From NCBI RefSeq assembly GCF_027214045.1, contig NZ_JAPWHE010000005.1, forward strand, positions 163,624 to 227,623: 64,000 nt of DNA, read 5' to 3'. The notes beneath the pieces are model-generated. The model did no database searches and was not told the DNA's origin. It saw only the letters and a program-made list of their open reading frames with translations. The stretch comes from Castellaniella denitrificans (GTDB taxonomy: Bacteria; Pseudomonadota; Gammaproteobacteria; Burkholderiales; Burkholderiaceae_B). Made by a program: the position numbers and the translations under genes. This document shows, piece by piece, positions 35,777-47,800 of the stretch (positions within the stretch are counted from its first letter, which is position 1; each line of letters starts with the position of its first letter).

Positions 35777-36607
35777 TCAGACGCAGGCCAGGTTGGCCTG
35801 ATTGCTGCGCCGGACGTCGTCGGGGATGTCGATGATCCGGCCGGACTGGGGTCTGCCGTCGACGAACATCATCAGTTCGCCCGGCTGGAAAGCGGTCCAG
35901 GTCTCGTTGTCGGTCAAGGGCTTGGTCGTGATGACCGAGACGCAGTCGCCGCGGGCGTTGGTCTGTGAAAAGTCCACCGACATGTCGGTGTCCACCAGGT
36001 GGGCCACCTGGAAGGGCCAGGCGCGCACGATGTAGTACAGGTTCGTGGAGCAATGCGCCAGCATGCAGCGGCCGTTGGACATCAGGAAATTGAACACCCC
36101 GTGGCGCGTGAGTTCGGCCGTCATGTCGGCCACGGCCGCGAACAGTTCGGTGTCTTCCGGTTCGCGGTTGCCGAAACGGTCGCGCAGTCCTTCCATCATG
36201 GTGCAGAAGGCCCGTTCGCTGTCGGTCTGGCCGATCGGCAGGTGATCGCCGCGCAGATCGGGATCGAAGTGCTTGAGGTCGCCGTTATGGGCGAACAACC
36301 AGTGCCGGCCCCACCGTTCGCGCACGAAGGGATGGCAGTTCTCCAGTTCCAGCGCGCCCTGGGTGGCCTTGCGGATGTGGGCGATGACGTTGCGGGATTT
36401 GATCGGATAGCGCTTGATCAGTTCGGCGACCGGCGAATGGCAGCAGGGCGCGTTGTCCAGGAAGCAGCGCGAACCGCGATTTTCGTAGAAGGCGATGCCG
36501 AAGCCGTCGGCATGGTGGTCGGTGCCGCCGCCGCGCGCGGCGAACCCCGCAAAGGAAAACGTGATGTCCGTGGGCGTGGCGCAATTCATGCCCAATAACT
36601 GACACAT
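35777..36607 (-). CDS. Class II glutamine amidotransferase (YafJ-like)
   Basis: A 276-residue Ntn-hydrolase with Cys2 as the predicted nucleophile after removal of Met1 (MCQLLGMN). FAGFAARGGGTDHHADGFGIAF and AHNGDLKHF are typical of the class II amidotransferase domain related to GlnQ/YafJ. No second synthetase domain is attached, so the acceptor is unknown. The ATG at 36607 was preferred over an open frame extending far upstream because Cys2 must be exposed. It forms a pair with the small CCGNGC protein gene. Confidence 0.85.
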   Translation of the reverse strand: MCQLLGMNCATPTDITFSFAGFAARGGGTDHHADGFGIAFYENRGSRCFLDNAPCCHSPVAELIKRYPIKSRNVIAHIRKATQGALELENCHPFVRERWGRHWLFAHNGDLKHFDPDLRGDHLPIGQTDSERAFCTMMEGLRDRFGNREPEDTELFAAVADMTAELTRHGVFNFLMSNGRCMLAHCSTNLYYIVRAWPFQVAHLVDTDMSVDFSQTNARGDCVSVITTKPLTDNETWTAFQPGELMMFVDGRPQSGRIIDIPDDVRRSNQANLACV

Positions 36608-36753
36608 GGCAGGCAAGTTCCAAGCAAACCGGGGCGGATGCCGCCCCGAATGGTTCATGCCTGAATTGTAGTCTTGCCGGGCCGGATATGACCGTCGCCT
36701 GGTATGAGAATCCGTGATGAGCTTATTCAGTGTCCTTTCTTCGCCACGAAATT

Positions 36754-36836
36754 GCGCCCCCACGCTGCGCAGCCTTTGGCTGCTTGCTGCCCCCCGAGGG
36801 GGCGCGTTTTGCCTTGGGGTTGCCCGGCGGCAAAAC
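36754..36836. repeat. GC-rich intergenic repeat with nested hairpins
   Basis: The outer arms GCGCCCCC (36754-36761) and GGGGGCGC (36798-36805) enclose a perfect inner hairpin GCAGCC-TTT-GGCTGC (36769-36783) and a GCCCCCCGAGGGGGC block, followed by GTTTTGCCTTGGGG. This looks like a dispersed intergenic element that is common in Burkholderiales, as judged from memory. It lies between the P450 and amidotransferase genes (same strand) and may act as a terminator. The rest of the 296-base gap (36608-36903) shows no gene. Confidence 0.6.
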
Positions 36837-36903
36837 AAACCCTGTCGTGCGGTCGTCCAGGGACGCCCGGCATGCTGTCGGGGACGCCGGGACCGTCTAC
36901 GGT

Positions 36904-38058
36904 TCAGGTGTGGCGCAATTGCAGCATGGCCTGGCGGTAGCCGCTGGCCGGGTAGATCGCCGGCATGGGCGGCTGGTCCGGGACGGGTTCCAGTGCGCGT
37001 GTGCCCGCCAGCAGGGCCTGGATCATGGCTTCGATTTCCAGTCGCGCCAGCGGCGCGCCCGGGCAGGCGTGGATGCCGGCGCCGTAGAGCAGGTTCAGGG
37101 ACGGGTCGCGGTCCAGGCGGAATTCGTCCGGATCGCCGAAGACGGCTTCGTCGCGGTTGGCCGAGGCCCACATCAGCGTGACCCGTTCGCCGGCCGGGAT
37201 CTGGGTGCCGCCGAGCCTGACCGGACAGGTGGTGGCGCGGCGGTTGGCGATCAGCGGCGCATGGATGCGCAGGATTTCGTCGTTGGCGGACCGGACCAGT
37301 TCCGGATGGCGGCGCAGGCGGTTCTGCAGATCGGGGTGGGTGGCCAGGTAGTGGGCGATGATGCCGACGCTGGAGGCCATGGTGCCCAGTTCGCCGACGG
37401 TCCAGTTGCGCAGGATGCTGACGATCTCGTCCTCGGCCAGAGGCCGGCCGTTCACGGTTTCGCGCAGCAGCCGCGTGGTGACGTCGTCGGGCGCCCGGTC
37501 GCCGGCGTCGCGGCGGATTTTCAACAGGGCGCGGATGGTCTCGTCGAATTCAGTGGCCACGGCCGCGATGGCATGGAGATCGCCCGAGAGCGTGGCGACG
37601 TTCTTTTTATGGATCCATTGCCGCAGCGGCTCATGCAGGCTGTCGGGCCAGCCCAGGAAGGCGCACTGCATGCGCAGGGCGAAGGGGTGCGCCAGACCGA
37701 ACATGATTTCGACGCGTTCGTCGCGGGGCAGCGCGGCGACCAGGTCGGCGCACAGGCGGCGGCAGACCGGCTCGAAGGCCGCCATGCGGTCCGGGCCGAA
37801 GTAGGGCTCGATCAATTGGCGATAGGCCGTGTGCTCGGGCGGATCCATGCTGTTGGGCACGGAGACGTGGCGGGACGCCTGGCTGCTGAAAGTCTTGTGG
37901 TCCAGCAGGATCCGCATCACGTCGGCGTGACGGAACACGGAATGATGCAGATAGTCGCTGTGGGCCACCGGACAGCGGCCGCGCATGCGGTCATAGGCGG
38001 CGATCGGGTCGGCGAGCACTTCCGGGGCGCGTGGGTCCCAGTCCTGGGGGGCGTTCAT
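36904..38058 (-). CDS. Cytochrome P450
   Basis: A 384-residue soluble P450. The heme-ligand Cys332 sits in GAGIHACPGAPLARLE and the ExxR motif is E261-x-x-R264. In the I helix the usual acid-Thr pair is altered: the segment is WTVGELGTMASS (219-230), with Gly225 where Asp or Glu is expected before Thr226. The enzyme needs a ferredoxin and reductase; none adjoins it, though a ferredoxin-reductase is encoded near 56 kb. The substrate is unknown. It is preceded by the decayed sulfatase-like remnant on the other strand. Confidence 0.9.
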   Translation of the reverse strand: MNAPQDWDPRAPEVLADPIAAYDRMRGRCPVAHSDYLHHSVFRHADVMRILLDHKTFSSQASRHVSVPNSMDPPEHTAYRQLIEPYFGPDRMAAFEPVCRRLCADLVAALPRDERVEIMFGLAHPFALRMQCAFLGWPDSLHEPLRQWIHKKNVATLSGDLHAIAAVATEFDETIRALLKIRRDAGDRAPDDVTTRLLRETVNGRPLAEDEIVSILRNWTVGELGTMASSVGIIAHYLATHPDLQNRLRRHPELVRSANDEILRIHAPLIANRRATTCPVRLGGTQIPAGERVTLMWASANRDEAVFGDPDEFRLDRDPSLNLLYGAGIHACPGAPLARLEIEAMIQALLAGTRALEPVPDQPPMPAIYPASGYRQAMLQLRHT

Positions 38059-38207
38059 GGTGGTTCTTTTGAGGGCCGCACGGGCGGCTTGATATCAGAT
38101 GCCGAAAACTGTAGCACCGGGTAAACCCTGGGTGTTGCCGTCCGTCCGTGAAACCTGGCTTTATCTCCCATGGTTTTGACTTTTCTCAATCTGCGGGGAG
38201 AGCGAGA

Positions 38208-38659
38208 TTGGGTTTCGATGCTTCTCTGGACATTCAGGCCTTTGCCGGGGGATCCACGGCCGGGCCGATCACCCCCTGTTCGTGATGGCCATCACCATGG
38301 AAAACCATGGCCCCCTGCATCTGGAAACGGCTCGACCGGGCGAGGCCGATGCCTTGTATACCCGGCCGCCGCCCGGCTGCGAGGACTTGACGATCTATTT
38401 GCGCCATCTGCGCCACGCCGACCAGATGGCCGCCAGCCTGCGCGACACCCTGGAATCCCTGGATCGGCCCGCCAGCCTGTGCTGGTATGGCGATCATGTG
38501 CCCATCCTGCCGGAAGTCTACCGCCGCTATGGGCTGCCCTCGGGCCGGGTGCCGTACGTCTGCTGGCACAACTGGGCATCCGGCCCGGGCCGGTCGCTGG
38601 ACCTCGCCGCCGAAGACCTGTCGCGGTACTGGTTGCGGGGCGCCGGCCTGATGCAGTGA
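38208..38659 (+). pseudogene. Decayed sulfatase/phosphoglycerol transferase-like remnant
   Basis: The intact part (38282-38659) encodes 125 residues whose HLRHADQMAASLRDTLESL and SLCWYGDHVPILPEVYRRYG resemble the C-terminal part of alkaline-phosphatase-superfamily proteins of the LTA synthase/sulfatase type (metal-binding GDHxP). Upstream, ITMENHG continues in frame back to ADHPLFVMAITMENHG, but preceding family-like sequence (GFDASLDIQAFAGGS) is in another frame, so a frameshift near 38255-38267 is likely. The N-terminal two thirds are missing. It is probably not functional, though the short ORF could be expressed. Confidence 0.6.
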
Positions 38660-38839
38660 CGATTTCATCCGTCGGGATTTGTCCGATCTGGTGCGGGACG
38701 GACGCCGAGCGCACACTGACTGGATTCTTCACCGGACCCGCTGAGATCATGTCAAAGCCCACTGCTGCGCTGCCTCCGCTGAACCGGCCTGCGTCTGGAA
38801 GACGCGGCACTGGTGCGATGCATACGGATCCAGATGGTT

Positions 38840-38860
38840 TTGTACAATATATCTGTACAA
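38840..38860. promoter_or_regulatory. YefM-type operator with two TGTACA cores
   Basis: Two TGTACA sequences (38841-38846 and 38854-38859) form an inverted repeat TTGTACA-ATATATC-TGTACAA. The E. coli yefM-yoeB operator uses the same TGTACA hexamer in palindromes. It lies 18 bp before yefM, so autorepression by the YefM-YoeB complex is likely. Confidence 0.82.
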
Positions 38861-38877
38861 CTATGGGCGGATCTGCC

Positions 38878-39159
38878 ATGACTATCGAAACCACCTACAG
38901 CCAGGCCAGAGAGCAGCTCAAGTCCTTGATGGACCGTGCCGTTGATGATCGTGAAGTCGTGCTGGTGCGTCGGCGTTCGGGCGGTGCGGTCGCGATGATC
39001 GCAGCTGACGAATTGCAAAGCCTGATCGAAACCACCCAGCTCCTGCGCTCTCCCAGGAACGCGGAACGTTTGCTGGCGGCCCTGGCGCGCGCGCGTGCCG
39101 GTGATCTTGCCCCGACCGAGGTCGAGTCGCTAGAGAAAATCCATGGCTTCCGGTCCTGA
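38878..39159 (+). CDS. yefM: YefM/Phd-family antitoxin
   Basis: A 93-residue antitoxin with the N-terminal Phd/YefM DNA-binding domain (TYSQAREQLKSLMDRAVDDREVVLVRR, SGGAVAMIAADELQSL) and a toxin-binding C-terminal tail. The ATG at 38878 lies directly after the operator. The yoeB start overlaps its end by 17 bases, as expected for a coupled toxin-antitoxin pair. Confidence 0.93.
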   Translation: MTIETTYSQAREQLKSLMDRAVDDREVVLVRRRSGGAVAMIAADELQSLIETTQLLRSPRNAERLLAALARARAGDLAPTEVESLEKIHGFRS

Positions 39160-39421
39160 AGCACGCCGTGTTGCGGTGTTTCAGCCGGAATTCCTGGAAG
39201 ACCTGAGCTATTGGGTCAAGATAGAACGCCGTACGGCCAAACGGCTCTTGGAATTGGTCAAGGCGATTCTGCGTGATCCATTCAAAGGGATCGGCAGCCC
39301 CGAGCCACTGAAGTATCTGGGTGCAGATGTCTGGTCGCGCCGCATCACACAAGAACATCGATGCGTCTATCTGATCAAGGCGGACCGGATCGAATTTCTG
39401 CAGGGGCGTTATCACTATTGA
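39143..39421 (+). CDS. yoeB: YoeB-family mRNA interferase toxin
   Basis: A 92-residue RelE-superfamily endoribonuclease that cuts mRNA on the ribosome. The catalytic residues of E. coli YoeB (E46, R65, H83, Y84) are all present with a uniform +8 shift as E54, R73, H91 and Y92. GSPEPLKYLG and RRITQEHRCVYLI are typical. It overlaps yefM and should be neutralised by it. Confidence 0.94.
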   Translation: MASGPEARRVAVFQPEFLEDLSYWVKIERRTAKRLLELVKAILRDPFKGIGSPEPLKYLGADVWSRRITQEHRCVYLIKADRIEFLQGRYHY

Positions 39422-39456
39422 AAATCCTCCCGCCAGCCGCATATATATCGCATCTC

Positions 39457-39472
39457 GGGGCGTATGCGCCCC
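39457..39472. terminator. Hairpin between yoeB and clpB
   Basis: GGGGCG-TATG-CGCCCC is a perfect 6-bp stem followed by TTCCC. It may terminate the toxin-antitoxin transcript. I see no clear heat-shock (sigma-32) promoter for clpB in the 73-base gap. Confidence 0.4.
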
Positions 39473-39494
39473 TTCCCTATAAAGGGCTCCACCC

Positions 39495-42086
<2,592 letters not shown>

Positions 42087-42093
42087 TCGGCCT

Positions 42094-44853
42094 TTACAAG
42101 CCTGTTTCCTCTAGCACGTGCGCCCACAGCAGGCGCACCGCTTCGCGCTCGCGTGCGAATTCCGACTGGGGCACGCGCGCCTTGTCGGCGCCTTGCAGGC
42201 GCAGGGTGTGCTGGCGCCGGCGGAAGACGCGGTAGGCGTCCGCCGCTTCGGCGGCCAGCGGGCCCGGGATCAGGCCCGCCCGGGCCGCCAGGCCCAGCAG
42301 GGCGATGTTGCCCAGGTTGTCCAGCAGTTCGGGATGGGCGCCCGATTGGCTGAGCACCAGGAACTGGGTGATGAACTCGATGTCCACCATGCCGCCCCGG
42401 TCGTGCTTCAGATCGAAGTCGCCGCTGCGATTGGGGTGTCCCTGGGAAATCTTGTCGCGCATCGCGAGTACCTCGCGGCGCAGGGCCTCGGGGTCGCGCG
42501 GCAGCAGCAGGATGCGCCGGCGGATGTCCTCGAAACGGGCACCGATGGCGGCATCGCCCGCCACGAAGCGCGCCCGGGTCAGGGCCTGGTGTTCCCAGGG
42601 CCAGGCCTGCGTCAACTGGTAGTGCTCGAAGGCGTCGATGGGCAGGGCCAGCAGGCCGGCGTCGCCGTCCGGGCGCAGGCGCAGGTCGATCTCGTACAGC
42701 CGGCCCGACGAGGTCAGGGTGGACAGCCAGGACGCCACCCGGCGCCCCAGCTTGGCGTAGCGTTCGCCGGCCTCCTGGTCCGGGTCGTCGTACAGGAAGA
42801 CCAGGTCCAGGTCCGATGCGTAGCCGATCTCCTTGCCGCCCAGCTTGCCGTAGGCGATGATGGCGAACCGGGGCTTGCCCGGATCGGCGCGGCGTTCGCG
42901 CGGCAACACCTGGGGCCAGACCCGGTGGATGGCCTCGGCCAGCATCAGGTCGGCCAGGGCGGACAGGTGATCGGCCAGCCCTTCGACGCTGATGACATTT
43001 TCCAGATCCTGGGCCAGCAACTGGAACGTGATCTGGTGCTGGACGTCGCGCACCAGGTTCATCTGCTGTTCCACATCGGGCTGCCCGTCGGGCAGCAGGC
43101 AGGCGTCCAGGTCGTTGCGCAACTGTTCGGCCAGGGCCGGGAAATCCGGCGCCTGCATCAGGCTGCGCCATTCGATCAGGCTGTCGAGCAGCAGCGGATA
43201 GCGGGTCAGGTATTCCGAGGCCCAGGGGCTGGCCTGGACGATGCGCGCCACGCGGGCCAGGGTTTCGGGGTATTCGGCCAGCAGCGCCAGGTAGGCGCTG
43301 CGTTGGGCGATGTGCTCGACCAGGTTCAGCAGCCGCTGCAGCGCGACGGGCGGGTCATCGGTGCGCGCCGCCGCCCGGGTCAGGCCCGGCAGCAGGGCCT
43401 GCAGCCGTTGCAGGCTGGCGTGCGGCAGGCTGCGGATCCGGTGGCTGTCGAGCAGCGCGTCGATGCGGGCCTGCATGGCGTCGGTCTGGCCGTCCGACAG
43501 CGGCGCCGCGGGCGTTTCGGCTCTCGGGGGTTCCGGCTCCTGCGTATCGCCGCCCATGCCGGCGATGCGGAAGGCATCGCGGAAGCACTGCGAGACGAAG
43601 GCGCGGTGCCGGTCCAGCTCGGCCAGGAACCCGGCCGTGTCGGCGTGGCCCATGGCCCGGGCCAGGGCCGTCATGCCCTCGTCCGTGCGAGGCAGCAGGT
43701 GGGTCTGTTCGTCCTCGCGGTATTGCAGCATGTGCTCGACCCGCCGCAGGTGGATGTAGGCGGCCTCCAGACCGGTGGCCTGGGCCTCGTCCAGGATACC
43801 GGCGCGGCGCTGTTTGTGCAGGGCCGCCAGCAGATTGCGCTGTTGCAGGGAAGGCTGGCGCCCGCCACGGATCAACTGATTGAGCTGGACGACGAATTCG
43901 ATCTCGCGGATGCCGCCCTCGCCCAGCTTGATGTTGTGGCGGGTGTCCAGGCCCTTGCGCGCCTGGGCGCGGCGCTGCCAGTCCATGCGGATGCGCTCGC
44001 GCAGGCCGCGCAGGGCCGCCAGCGCGTCGAAATCGAAATATTTGCGGTACACGAAAGGCCGCCGCAGGGATTCGACATCGCGCGCCTGGGCGGCGAAGGC
44101 CGCCTCGTCGAACAGCGGACAGGGGATCAGCCGGGCCTTGAGCCAGGCGTAGCGTTCCCATTCCCGGCCCTGGACCACCAGATAGTTTTCCAGCGCCGCC
44201 AGGCTCCAGGCCAGCGGTCCGCTGTCGCCGTCGGGGCGCAGGCGCAGGTCGGTGCGAAAGACGATGCCGTCGGCATCGGGCTCGGACAGGATCGGCATCA
44301 TCAGCCGGCAGACCTTGCCGTAGAACTCGTGGTGGCTGATGCGCCGCCGGCCGTCGGTTTCGCCCTCCTCATCGTAGAGCATGATCAGATCGATGTCGGA
44401 CGAGACGTTCAGTTCCTTGCCGCCCAGTTTGCCCATGCCCAGGATCAGCATGTCCTGGGGCGCGCCGGTGTCGGGATGGCGGGGGGTTCCGTGGGTCTCC
44501 ATCAACGTATGCATGGCGCAGGCATAGGCTTCGCCCACGGCCAGGTCGGCCAGGTGCGACATGGTCGACACCACCTCGTGCAGGGGAGCCAGGCCGGCGA
44601 CGTCGCGCACCGCCAGGGTGGCGAAGACCCGGGCCCGGAGCCGCCGCAGGGCGCGTCGCAGATCGGCCTGCTGGGGCGGCCGGGCCGGTGCGGGGCCGAT
44701 CAGTTCCGCGTACCAGTCGGCCAGAATCCTGCGGGTGACGGGCTGGGCGGCGTCGGCCGCCAGGCGGGCCTCCTGGTCGGGGTGCGCCGTCAGGCAGCGC
44801 CGCAGAGCGCCGGACCATTGCAGGGCGGGCTTGAATATAATGGTCTCGGACAT
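42094..44853 (-). CDS. glnE: Glutamine synthetase adenylyltransferase / adenylyl-removing enzyme
   Basis: A 919-residue bifunctional enzyme controlling glutamine synthetase by adding or removing AMP. Two nucleotidyltransferase domains are seen: [20 protein letters not shown] near 145-165 (removing half) and [20 protein letters not shown] (transferase half) about 660-680. Both keep the GS...D.D metal motif (SSDIDL, ASDLDL). E. coli GlnE is 946 residues. The convergent clpB stop is 8 bases away from its 3' end. Confidence 0.94.
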   Translation of the reverse strand: MSETIIFKPALQWSGALRRCLTAHPDQEARLAADAAQPVTRRILADWYAELIGPAPARPPQQADLRRALRRLRARVFATLAVRDVAGLAPLHEVVSTMSHLADLAVGEAYACAMHTLMETHGTPRHPDTGAPQDMLILGMGKLGGKELNVSSDIDLIMLYDEEGETDGRRRISHHEFYGKVCRLMMPILSEPDADGIVFRTDLRLRPDGDSGPLAWSLAALENYLVVQGREWERYAWLKARLIPCPLFDEAAFAAQARDVESLRRPFVYRKYFDFDALAALRGLRERIRMDWQRRAQARKGLDTRHNIKLGEGGIREIEFVVQLNQLIRGGRQPSLQQRNLLAALHKQRRAGILDEAQATGLEAAYIHLRRVEHMLQYREDEQTHLLPRTDEGMTALARAMGHADTAGFLAELDRHRAFVSQCFRDAFRIAGMGGDTQEPEPPRAETPAAPLSDGQTDAMQARIDALLDSHRIRSLPHASLQRLQALLPGLTRAAARTDDPPVALQRLLNLVEHIAQRSAYLALLAEYPETLARVARIVQASPWASEYLTRYPLLLDSLIEWRSLMQAPDFPALAEQLRNDLDACLLPDGQPDVEQQMNLVRDVQHQITFQLLAQDLENVISVEGLADHLSALADLMLAEAIHRVWPQVLPRERRADPGKPRFAIIAYGKLGGKEIGYASDLDLVFLYDDPDQEAGERYAKLGRRVASWLSTLTSSGRLYEIDLRLRPDGDAGLLALPIDAFEHYQLTQAWPWEHQALTRARFVAGDAAIGARFEDIRRRILLLPRDPEALRREVLAMRDKISQGHPNRSGDFDLKHDRGGMVDIEFITQFLVLSQSGAHPELLDNLGNIALLGLAARAGLIPGPLAAEAADAYRVFRRRQHTLRLQGADKARVPQSEFAREREAVRLLWAHVLEETGL

Positions 44854-44897
44854 GGGGGCCGCTGTTTAAAAGCCCCTAACATACTGCAAAAGGTGGC

Positions 44898-47800
44898 ATG
44901 CGCCAATTCATTTCACGCCATGGCTCCACCTGGGGGCGCCGGCTTCTCGCAGTCGCCGTCGGCCTGTATTTCTGCGTGGGGATCGCCCTGCTGGTCTTGC
45001 GGTACGCCGTGCTGCCGCAGATCGACGCCTGGCGCCCACGCATCGACGCGCGCCTGTCGCAGGCGCTTGGCGTCCAGGTCGCGTTGGGCTCCATCCAGGT
45101 CCGCTGGCACGGCTGGGATCCCGAATTCGATGTGCGGGACACGCGCCTGCGGGCCGCCGACGGCCGCGATCTGCTCACCATCCCCGAAGCACGCGCGCGG
45201 CTGGACTGGCGTGCCATCCTGCCGGGGCATCGGGGGCTGCTGGACTTGCGGGTCTGCGGCATGGACCTGACGCTGGACCGTTTGCCGGACGGGCGCCTGG
45301 GCCTGTTGGGCCAGACCCTCGCCCTGAACGGCGCGCAGGGTTCCGGGGACGCTCCTGTGCTGGGGTGGCTGCTGGCCCAGCCCCGGATCGCTTTCCTCGA
45401 CACCACGCTGCGCTGGGTGGATCAGGCGCGCGCGGCGCCCGAGTTGCGCCTGGAAAACGTCGAGGCCGTCCTGGAACGCAACGGCGGGATGTTGGCCATG
45501 TCGCTCGGCGCCCGGGTGCCGGACGCGGGCGGCGCCCGGCTCGAACTGAGCGCGCGGCTGGCCGACCCCGACACGCTGGCACAGGGCCGCCTGCCTGCGG
45601 ACTGGCAGGCCTGGCTGCGGATCGGATCCGTCCGCTCCAAGGCTTGGCGCACCTGGGTGGATCTGCCCGAAGCCCTGCTGCGGGGCGGCGCGCAGGCGCA
45701 GGCCTGGGTGCGCACGCAGGATGGCCGGCCCCGCCTGACGCTGCTGCTGGAAACCGACGCCGCGCGCTGGTCCGACGAGTCCGGCTTGTCGCTGGACGTG
45801 CCTCGCGCGGGGATCTGGGCCGAGGGCGCGCTGGACCAGTGGCTGGCCCTGGACCGGAACGGTCCGATGGATGACGGCCTGAATTTCCAGGTGCGCGCCC
45901 AGGGCGCCCGGGGCACCTTGCCGGGCGTGTTCGCCCAGCCTTTGTCGCTGGGTTTTCTCGAGGCCCGGGGCCGATTGCGGCGCGCCGGGGCCTGGGCCTT
46001 GGCGCTGGACGATCTGGATTGGCGCAACCCCGACATCGCCCTGCGGGGCTCGGGTGTCTGGACGTCCGGCGGTCCGGCCGGCCAGGCCGATTTCCAGGGG
46101 ACGATCGCCCGCGCCCGCCTGGATGCGATCCATCGCTATCTGCCGCTCGAGGTCAATCCGGATGCCCGGGACTGGCTGGCGGGCGGTCTGCGCGCGGGCG
46201 AGGTCGTGGATGCCCGCTGGCGCCTGCGGGGCGATCTGGCGGAATTTCCTTTCGGCGCGCAGCCACAGGCGGGCGATTTCCGTATCCAGGGGGACTTTCA
46301 CGACGCGCGCATCGAATTCGTGCCCGGGGCGCCCCCCAAGGAAGCCTGGCCCTTGCTCGAGGCCGTCTCGGGGACGGCCGATCTGCACCGCACCGACCTG
46401 CGTTTGAGCGCCTCCACCGCCCGGATGCGTCCGGAGTCCGGCCAGGAAATCGTCCTGTCGGGGCTGACGGCCCGGATTCCGGATCTGGAGAATCAGTCCA
46501 CCCTCCAGGTCTCGGGGCTGACTTCGGCTCCGGGCGAGGCCTATATGTCGCTGATCCGGCATTCGCCGTTGGCCGCCTTGCTGGACGGCGTCTTCGACGA
46601 GGCGAGCGCCGGGGGTGATTGGGCTGTGCCGCTTTCCCTGACCATCCCCTTGCTGCATAGCGAGGACACCCAGGTCCAGGGGCGCGTGGATTTGCGGCAG
46701 GCCAGTCTGCGGTTTCTGCCGCATGCGCCGGCCTTCCAGGCGATCGAAGGGCGGCTGCATTTCAGCGAGCAGGGCGTGCGCATCGCCCAGCCCCTCAGCG
46801 CCCGGCTGCTGGGGGGGGATGTGAAAATCAGCGGTGGTCTGGGCGGCCCGCAGGACGCCGGCCTGGACTTCCAGGGCCGGATCGGCGCACGTGCGCTGGC
46901 CGATTACGTGGGCGTGCCGGGCATGCGCCGCCTCACGGGCGCGCTGGACTATCGGGCCTCTCTGCGCATGCAGGGGCGCGCCACGGTCTTCGCCCTGGAT
47001 TCGGATACCCGGGGCCTGGGACTGGACTTTCCCGCGCCCCTGGCCAAGCCGGCCGCACAATCCCGACCCTTGCACGTGCAGTGGTCCGATGCCGATCCGA
47101 ATTCGGACAGGCTGGACGCGCAGTACGGCGATGCCTTGCGCCTGGCCCTGCGGCACGACCGCAAGGCCAGGCGCGGGCCTTATTTCCAGGGCGCCGCCGT
47201 GGGGGCGGGGCGCGCCGCCGACGCGGGCGCGGACGGCATGCGGGTCGAGGTCGCCTATCCGCTGTTCGACCTGGATCGATGGAATCGCATCGTCGACGAG
47301 TTCTCCATCCCCCGGCGCGGCGCCGGCGCACGGCAGCCCGCCACGCGGCCGCTATGGCCGGATTTGAGTCTGCTGAGCGTCCAGGCCGACCAGATGCGGC
47401 TGATGGGCACGCGCCTGGATCAGGCCGTGCTGCGGGTGTCGCGCACCCCCGAGGAGCAATGGTCGATGAACCTGCGTTCCGACCAGACCAGCGGCACCCT
47501 CAAGTGGCAGGAGCGCGACGGCCGCGTGCAGGGCCGCGTGTCGGCGCGCTTCGCCCGCCTGAGTCTGGGCGACGATCCGCGTGATGCCCGTTCCCTGTTG
47601 CCCGAGGCCGAGCCCGACGAGAACGCCTCTTTCGACGACGATCTGGAAATCCCCGGGATCGTGTTGCAGGCCGACGAACTGCGCCTGTATGGACACGCGA
47701 TGGGGGCCTTGTCCCTGGAAGGCGTGCGCGATAGCGTCCGCCACCTCTGGTCTCTGAACAACCTGCGCCTGGGCGACGAGGATGCCCGGCTGCGCGGGTC

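Noticed and set aside
36608..37171. Upstream extension of the glutamine amidotransferase
   Set aside because: The catalytic Cys must follow the initiator Met, and the extra frame overlaps the P450 gene with Pro/Arg/Gly-rich noise.
42118..45270. A 1050-residue plus-strand frame opposite glnE
   Set aside because: It is a shadow of glnE, with repeated Gln/Ala/Gly runs and no motifs, and it runs into yhdP out of frame.
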